Part shown: positions 60,270 to 64,000 of the stretch, piece after piece
How positions within the stretch are numbered: position 1 is the stretch's first letter
How the letters are laid out: the number at the start of each line of letters is the position of its first letter
Assembly: GCA_024235395.1 (NCBI GenBank)
Contig: JACKMK010000002.1
Location: 186,001-250,000, forward strand
Direction: 5' to 3'
DNA: 64,000 nucleotides
DNA from: Chromatiaceae bacterium
GTDB taxonomy: Bacteria; Pseudomonadota; Gammaproteobacteria; Chromatiales; Chromatiaceae
The notes under the pieces: model-generated
Database searches by the model: none
Seen by the model: the letters and a program-made list of their open reading frames with translations, nothing else
What the model was told of the DNA's origin: nothing
Translations under genes and position numbers: made by a program

Positions 60270-61172
60270 ATGACTGCGACCGCGCCGACCGTGTTGGTCG
60301 TGGATGACGAACCGATCAACGTCGATATCCTGGTCGATTACCTGGAGGACTCGGGTTACCACATCGAGACGGCGCCCGACGGACAGTTTGCCTGGGATCT
60401 GCTGGAGTCGAACCCCGAGATCTACGATGTCGTGATTCTCGACCGCATGATGCCGGGCCTGAACGGCATGGAGGTCCTCGAACGCATCAAGCAGCATCCC
60501 GTACTGCAAAGCGTTCCCGTGATACTACAGACCGCACTGGCGGCGCGCGAGGAGATCCTCGAAGGCCTGCAGGCCGGTGCCTACTACTACCTGACCAAGC
60601 CGTTCGATCAGGCGATGTTGCTCAGCGTGCTGACGACGGCGATCGACGACCGTCGACGGTACCAGCGCGCGCTCGAAGACAGCGATGTCGCCAGTCGTAC
60701 ATTCGGGCTGTTGCGCGAGGCCACCTTCAGTTTCCGCACCCTGGGTTCGGCACGCGATATCGCCGTCGTGCTGGCCAATGCGTTCCCCGATCCGCGGCGC
60801 GTCGCGATCGGGCTGACCGAACTGCTGGTGAATGCCGTTGAACACGGCAATCTCGGCATCACCTATGCCGAGAAAGGTCAGTTGCGCGAAATGGACAGCT
60901 GGGAGCAGGAGGTGGAAGCGCGACTGTTGCGACCGGAAAACGTCAGCAAAGAGGTCTCGGTCCGCTACCTACGCGAACTCGATCGGATACGTGTGACCAT
61001 CACCGACGAAGGCGAGGGGTTCAACTGGCACGACTACCTCGAGATGGACCCGTCACGCGCCTTCGATACCCACGGTCGCGGCATCGCCATGTCGCGCATG
61101 ATCAGTTTTGACGAACTCGCGTATCACGGCAAAGGCAACGAGGTCGAAGTCACGGTCATGTTGCAGAACTGA
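60270..61172 (+). CDS. Receiver domain fused to a stand-alone HATPase (anti-sigma-factor-type kinase)
   Basis: A 300-residue soluble protein. The receiver domain shows VLVVDDEPINVDIL, phospho-acceptor Asp in VVILDRMMPGLNG and Lys in YYLTKPFD. The second half is an ATPase like RsbW/anti-sigma factors: TELLVNAVEHGNLGI (N box), ITDEGEGFNWHDY and HGRGIAMSRMI. No phospho-acceptor histidine helix is present, so it is not a standard histidine kinase. The receiver likely switches partner binding. The partner (an STAS protein or sigma factor) is not in the window. A ribosome-binding site is not obvious. Confidence 0.85.
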   Translation: MTATAPTVLVVDDEPINVDILVDYLEDSGYHIETAPDGQFAWDLLESNPEIYDVVILDRMMPGLNGMEVLERIKQHPVLQSVPVILQTALAAREEILEGLQAGAYYYLTKPFDQAMLLSVLTTAIDDRRRYQRALEDSDVASRTFGLLREATFSFRTLGSARDIAVVLANAFPDPRRVAIGLTELLVNAVEHGNLGITYAEKGQLREMDSWEQEVEARLLRPENVSKEVSVRYLRELDRIRVTITDEGEGFNWHDYLEMDPSRAFDTHGRGIAMSRMISFDELAYHGKGNEVEVTVMLQN

Positions 61173-61222
61173 CCGCGGCGCCGCCCGTCGCGACGCCGGC
61201 TGACGGATGCCGGGCAGCGCCC

Positions 61223-62950
61223 TCAGCCGATCTCCCCGTCGATCTTTGCCCGGATGTATTCGACGAAGCCGTCCAGCGGCAGCATCTGGTTCTCGCTGTC
61301 GGTACGCGCCCGGTATTCGACCTCGCCGTTGTCCAGTCCGCGCTCGCCGATCACCACGCGATGCGGGATGCCGACCAGTTCGATGTCGGCGAACATCACC
61401 CCGGGGCGTGCATCGCGGTCATCGAACAATACGTCGATGCCGGCGCTGCACAAGGCCTGGTACAGGCCCTCCGCGGCCTCGCGCACGCGGGCCGATTTGT
61501 GCATCTGCATCGGTATCAATGCCAGCGTGAACGGCGCTATTGCGGTTGGCCAGAGGATGCCGCGCTCGTCGTTGTGCTGTTCGATCGCGGCCCCGACCAC
61601 GCGCGACACGCCGATGCCGTAGCACCCCATGGTCATCACGACCTGTTTACCGTTCTCGTCGAGCACGGTGGCGTTCATTGCATCGCTGTACTTGCGCCCG
61701 AGCTGGAAGATGTGACCGACCTCGATGCCGCGCGCGATGGTCAGGTTGCCCCGACCATCCGGACTCGGGTCGCCCTCTACAACGTTGCGGATATCCGCAA
61801 CCTCCGGCAGTGCGACATCGCGCCCCCAGTTGATGCCGAAATAGTGCTTGCCGTCCAGGTTCGCACCGGCGCTGAAATCGACCAGCGCCGCGGCCGCCCG
61901 ATCGGCGATCATCGGCAACGGCAGACCCACCGGACCGAGGGAGCCGGGACCCGCGCCGACCGCTGCCCGTATCTGCTCCTCGCCCGCCATCTGCAGCGGT
62001 GCGGCCACCTGCGGCAGCTTCTCGGCCTTGATCGCGTTCAATTCGTGATCCCCGCGCAGCAGCAATGCCACCAGCTCCGCGTCGGCATCGTCCGCGGCCA
62101 CGACGATCAGTGTCTTGAGTGTCTGTTCGATCGGCTGCTCGAACTGTTCGACGAGCTCGGCGATGGTCCTGGCGTCGGGCGTGTCGACCAGTGCCATCGC
62201 GCGTCCGGACGCCGGTGCCGCGGCAGCGGGTGCGACCGCCTCTGCCAGTTCGACGTTTGCGGCATAGTCGCTGTCTGTGGAGAACGCGATCGCATCCTCG
62301 CCGGAATCGGCCAGCACGTGAAACTCGTGTGAACCGCTGCCGCCGATGCTGCCGGTGTCCGCGGCGACCGGGCGGAAATCCAGGCCGCAGCGTTGGAAAA
62401 TCCGGCAATACGCCGCGTGCATCTGCTCGTAGGTCTGCTGCAACGATGCCTGGTCCAGGTGGAAAGAATAGGCATCCTTCATCAGGAACTCGCGGGCCCG
62501 CATCACGCCGAATCGCGGCCGGATCTCGTCGCGGAACTTGGTCTGTATCTGATAGAAGTTGACCGGCAGCTGGCGGTAGCTACGCAGCTCGTTGCGTGCC
62601 AGGTCGGTGATGATCTCTTCGTGGGTAGGGCCGAAACAGAATTCGCGACTGTGACGATCGTGCAGGCGCAGCAGTTCCGGGCCGTACTGGTCCCAGCGGC
62701 CGGATTCCTGCCACAATTCGGCCGGTTGCACCGCAGGCATCAGCACTTCGAGCGCGCCGGCGCGGTCCATCTCCTCGCGCACGATGTTCTCCACCTTGCG
62801 CAGCACGCGCAGACCCAATGGCAGCCAGGTGTATAGCCCGGCAGCGAGCTTGCGTATCAGGCCGGCACGCAGCATCAGGCGATGGCTGGCGATCTCGGCA
62901 TCGGCGGGGACTTCTTTCAGGGTCTGTAGCGGGAAATTTGAGGTGCGCAT
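61223..62950 (-). CDS. proS: Proline--tRNA ligase
   Basis: A 575-residue class II synthetase that charges tRNA-Pro, of the bacterial type with an inserted editing domain. It shows SHRLMLRAGLIRKLAAGLYT, the motif-2 region EFCFGPTHEEIITDLAR, an editing domain with VALLLRGDHELNAIKAEKL and the motif-3 TMGCYGIGVSRVVGAAIEQ. The end RAKIDGEIG matches family length. It is convergent with the receiver-ATPase gene, 50 bp apart. Confidence 0.97.
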   Translation of the reverse strand: MRTSNFPLQTLKEVPADAEIASHRLMLRAGLIRKLAAGLYTWLPLGLRVLRKVENIVREEMDRAGALEVLMPAVQPAELWQESGRWDQYGPELLRLHDRHSREFCFGPTHEEIITDLARNELRSYRQLPVNFYQIQTKFRDEIRPRFGVMRAREFLMKDAYSFHLDQASLQQTYEQMHAAYCRIFQRCGLDFRPVAADTGSIGGSGSHEFHVLADSGEDAIAFSTDSDYAANVELAEAVAPAAAAPASGRAMALVDTPDARTIAELVEQFEQPIEQTLKTLIVVAADDADAELVALLLRGDHELNAIKAEKLPQVAAPLQMAGEEQIRAAVGAGPGSLGPVGLPLPMIADRAAAALVDFSAGANLDGKHYFGINWGRDVALPEVADIRNVVEGDPSPDGRGNLTIARGIEVGHIFQLGRKYSDAMNATVLDENGKQVVMTMGCYGIGVSRVVGAAIEQHNDERGILWPTAIAPFTLALIPMQMHKSARVREAAEGLYQALCSAGIDVLFDDRDARPGVMFADIELVGIPHRVVIGERGLDNGEVEYRARTDSENQMLPLDGFVEYIRAKIDGEIG

Positions 62951-63096
62951 GTTCGTGGGTCTAAGGAGTCGAACCGGGGATTCTAGCGGTGGGCCTTGCC
63001 TGTGGCCAAGCGATCAAGTCCGGAGGCGGCGGGCCGAAACCCTTAAGACGTCGCCGCGCAGCGGGTGTCGCGGCGCAACCCGGAGTCCGATCGACG

Positions 63097-63789
63097 ATGT
63101 CTTCCCTTTCGCTCGTGCCATCGCAGCTCTGCGAAGCCTCGCGGTTGCTGGCGTCGTTGGTGCTGTCCGGCCTGTTGGCAGGCTGGGTGTTCGCCCAGGG
63201 GTTGGTGTTCAGCGATGCGCTGCTGGACTGGATGGAACGCGAGTACGGGACCGCTGCGCGTGCCCGGGTGGTCGAGCTGCAACGCCTGATCGAGTCCGGT
63301 ACCGATCTCGAGGAACGCACCAAGCTGGAGCGCGTGAACGCCTTCTTCAATCGTGTCAGCTACGATTCCGACTATGCACTTTGGGATCAGAAGGACTACT
63401 GGGCGACGCCCTTCGAGGTACTCGGCGTCTATTCGGCGGATTGTGAAGACTACGCGATCTCGAAGTATTTCACGTTGCTCAGCATGGGCGTCGCCGAAGA
63501 CCGCTTGCGCATCACCTACGTCAAGGCGCTGGAACTCGACCAGGCACACATGGTGCTCGCCTACTATGCCGCACCGGACGTGGAACCGCTGATTCTCGAC
63601 AATCTGCGCGGGGCCATAGTCCCGGCGGGCGAACGCGCCGATCTGGTACCGGTGTACAGCTTCAACGGGGCCGATCTGTGGCTCGCGGTCAACAGCATGC
63701 AAGGTAAGCGGGTGGGCGATGCGGACCGGCTTTCGCTCTGGCAGTCGTACCAGGCGCGGCTGATGCAACAGATGGCAGTCGAACGGTGA
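63097..63789 (+). CDS. lapG: LapG-like periplasmic transglutaminase-type cysteine protease
   Basis: LapG cuts the N-terminus of the LapA-type surface adhesin and so releases cells from biofilms; LapD with bound c-di-GMP holds it inactive. The 230-residue protein has an N-terminal hydrophobic signal segment (LLASLVLSGLLAGWVFAQG), and the protease triad is visible: Cys in YSADCEDYAIS, His in QAHMVLAYY and Asp in LILDNL. The start ATG at 63097 was chosen because GGAG lies at 63082-63085. The next gene, lapD, starts 10 bp later. Confidence 0.9.
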   Translation: MSSLSLVPSQLCEASRLLASLVLSGLLAGWVFAQGLVFSDALLDWMEREYGTAARARVVELQRLIESGTDLEERTKLERVNAFFNRVSYDSDYALWDQKDYWATPFEVLGVYSADCEDYAISKYFTLLSMGVAEDRLRITYVKALELDQAHMVLAYYAAPDVEPLILDNLRGAIVPAGERADLVPVYSFNGADLWLAVNSMQGKRVGDADRLSLWQSYQARLMQQMAVER

Positions 63790-63799
63790 GGGGGCCGCA

Positions 63800-64000
63800 A
63801 TGAGTCTGTCGAGACAGCTGATCCTGTTGGTTGCACTGCTGGTCCTTGCCCTGTTCCTGGGCACTTTCGCGATCAGCGTCGGCACCACGCGGGACTATCT
63901 GCAGACCCAGCTTGCCTCGCACGCCCAGGATGCCGCCACGTCGCTCGGCCTGTCGGCGACCGCGCACGTCGAACAAAAGGACCGGGCGATGGTGACCGCG
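63800..64000 (+). CDS. lapD: LapD-like c-di-GMP receptor (partial, N-terminal part)
   Basis: Only the first 67 codons are in the window. The sequence MSLSRQLILLVALLVLALFL is a first membrane helix, and GTTRDYLQTQLASHAQDAAT with SLGLSAT is the conserved start of the LapD periplasmic domain, which binds LapG. The remaining GGDEF/EAL part would lie to the right. The context with lapG supports the identification. AGGGGGCC just before the ATG is the ribosome-binding site. Confidence 0.88.
   Translation, partial: MSLSRQLILLVALLVLALFLGTFAISVGTTRDYLQTQLASHAQDAATSLGLSATAHVEQKDRAMVTA

Noticed and set aside
1..64000. CRISPR arrays, insertion sequences, tRNA and rRNA genes
   Set aside because: No regularly spaced direct repeats, transposase genes, cloverleaf-like sequences or rRNA signatures were recognised on reading both strands; a covariance-model scan would be needed to exclude a tRNA fully.

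Overview
This window is chromosomal DNA of high G+C content from a gammaproteobacterium. Gene families and gene order support this: rnfA/rnfB, metG divergent from mrp, purM-purN, DUF2066 / CDP-alcohol phosphotransferase / PerM beside hda, fabA, oxyR, and lapG-lapD. Several genes suggest a respiratory, facultatively anaerobic, possibly sulfur-oxidising (Chromatiales-like) lifestyle: Rnf, cytochrome c', a diheme cytochrome c, a periplasmic SoxW-like thioredoxin, a 2-oxoacid:ferredoxin oxidoreductase, and a rubrerythrin module. That last step is inference. I see no rRNA, tRNA, CRISPR array, insertion sequence or prophage.

Layout. 1-811: the start of a leftward rnf operon. 1175-5071: a rightward run with ergothioneine genes egtB-egtD, a GNAT acyltransferase fused to a cyclic-nucleotide-binding domain, and a secreted nuclease-fold protein. 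5108-8724: a leftward two-component pair (PAS histidine kinase and an HD-GYP regulator). 8887-12311: metG and mrp, divergent. 12312-13312: a long non-coding stretch. 13313-19788: four consecutive exported proteins of unknown role, led by a 1225-residue protein with Asp-box motifs. 19911-24010: pyruvate kinase, then a leftward dsbD-redoxin pair. 24147-30769: PhoX-type phosphatase, a hotdog-fold protein, a chemoreceptor, two c-type cytochromes and a DUF2853 protein. 31007-44250: mostly housekeeping genes (pckA, dcd, purMN, hda, wrbA, arsC, yihY) and several uncharacterised proteins. 44439-49612: a tightly coupled rightward run of two periplasmic thioredoxins, a TolC-type channel, a membrane-fusion adaptor, acylphosphatase and a GspE/PilB-type ATPase. 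49749-54236: a four-subunit 2-oxoacid:ferredoxin oxidoreductase. 54258-59525: cAMP phosphodiesterase divergent from oxyR, then rubrerythrin, an Fe-S protein and a DUF3501 protein. 59557-64000: fabA, a receiver-ATPase regulator, proS, lapG and the start of lapD.

Three themes connect the genes. First, thiol and peroxide defence: ergothioneine synthesis, DsbD, three periplasmic redoxins, OxyR and rubrerythrin. A 37-bp element with the exact spacing of an OxyR site lies just in front of a -10 box for rubrerythrin. Second, nucleotide second messengers: a cNMP-binding acyltransferase and CpdA for cAMP, and HD-GYP and LapG/LapD for c-di-GMP. Third, cell-envelope export of unknown proteins, with the 13.3-19.8 kb block the best candidate for an undescribed system. 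Start codons were chosen by ribosome-binding site, neighbour overlap and family length; unusual choices are stated in the entries.
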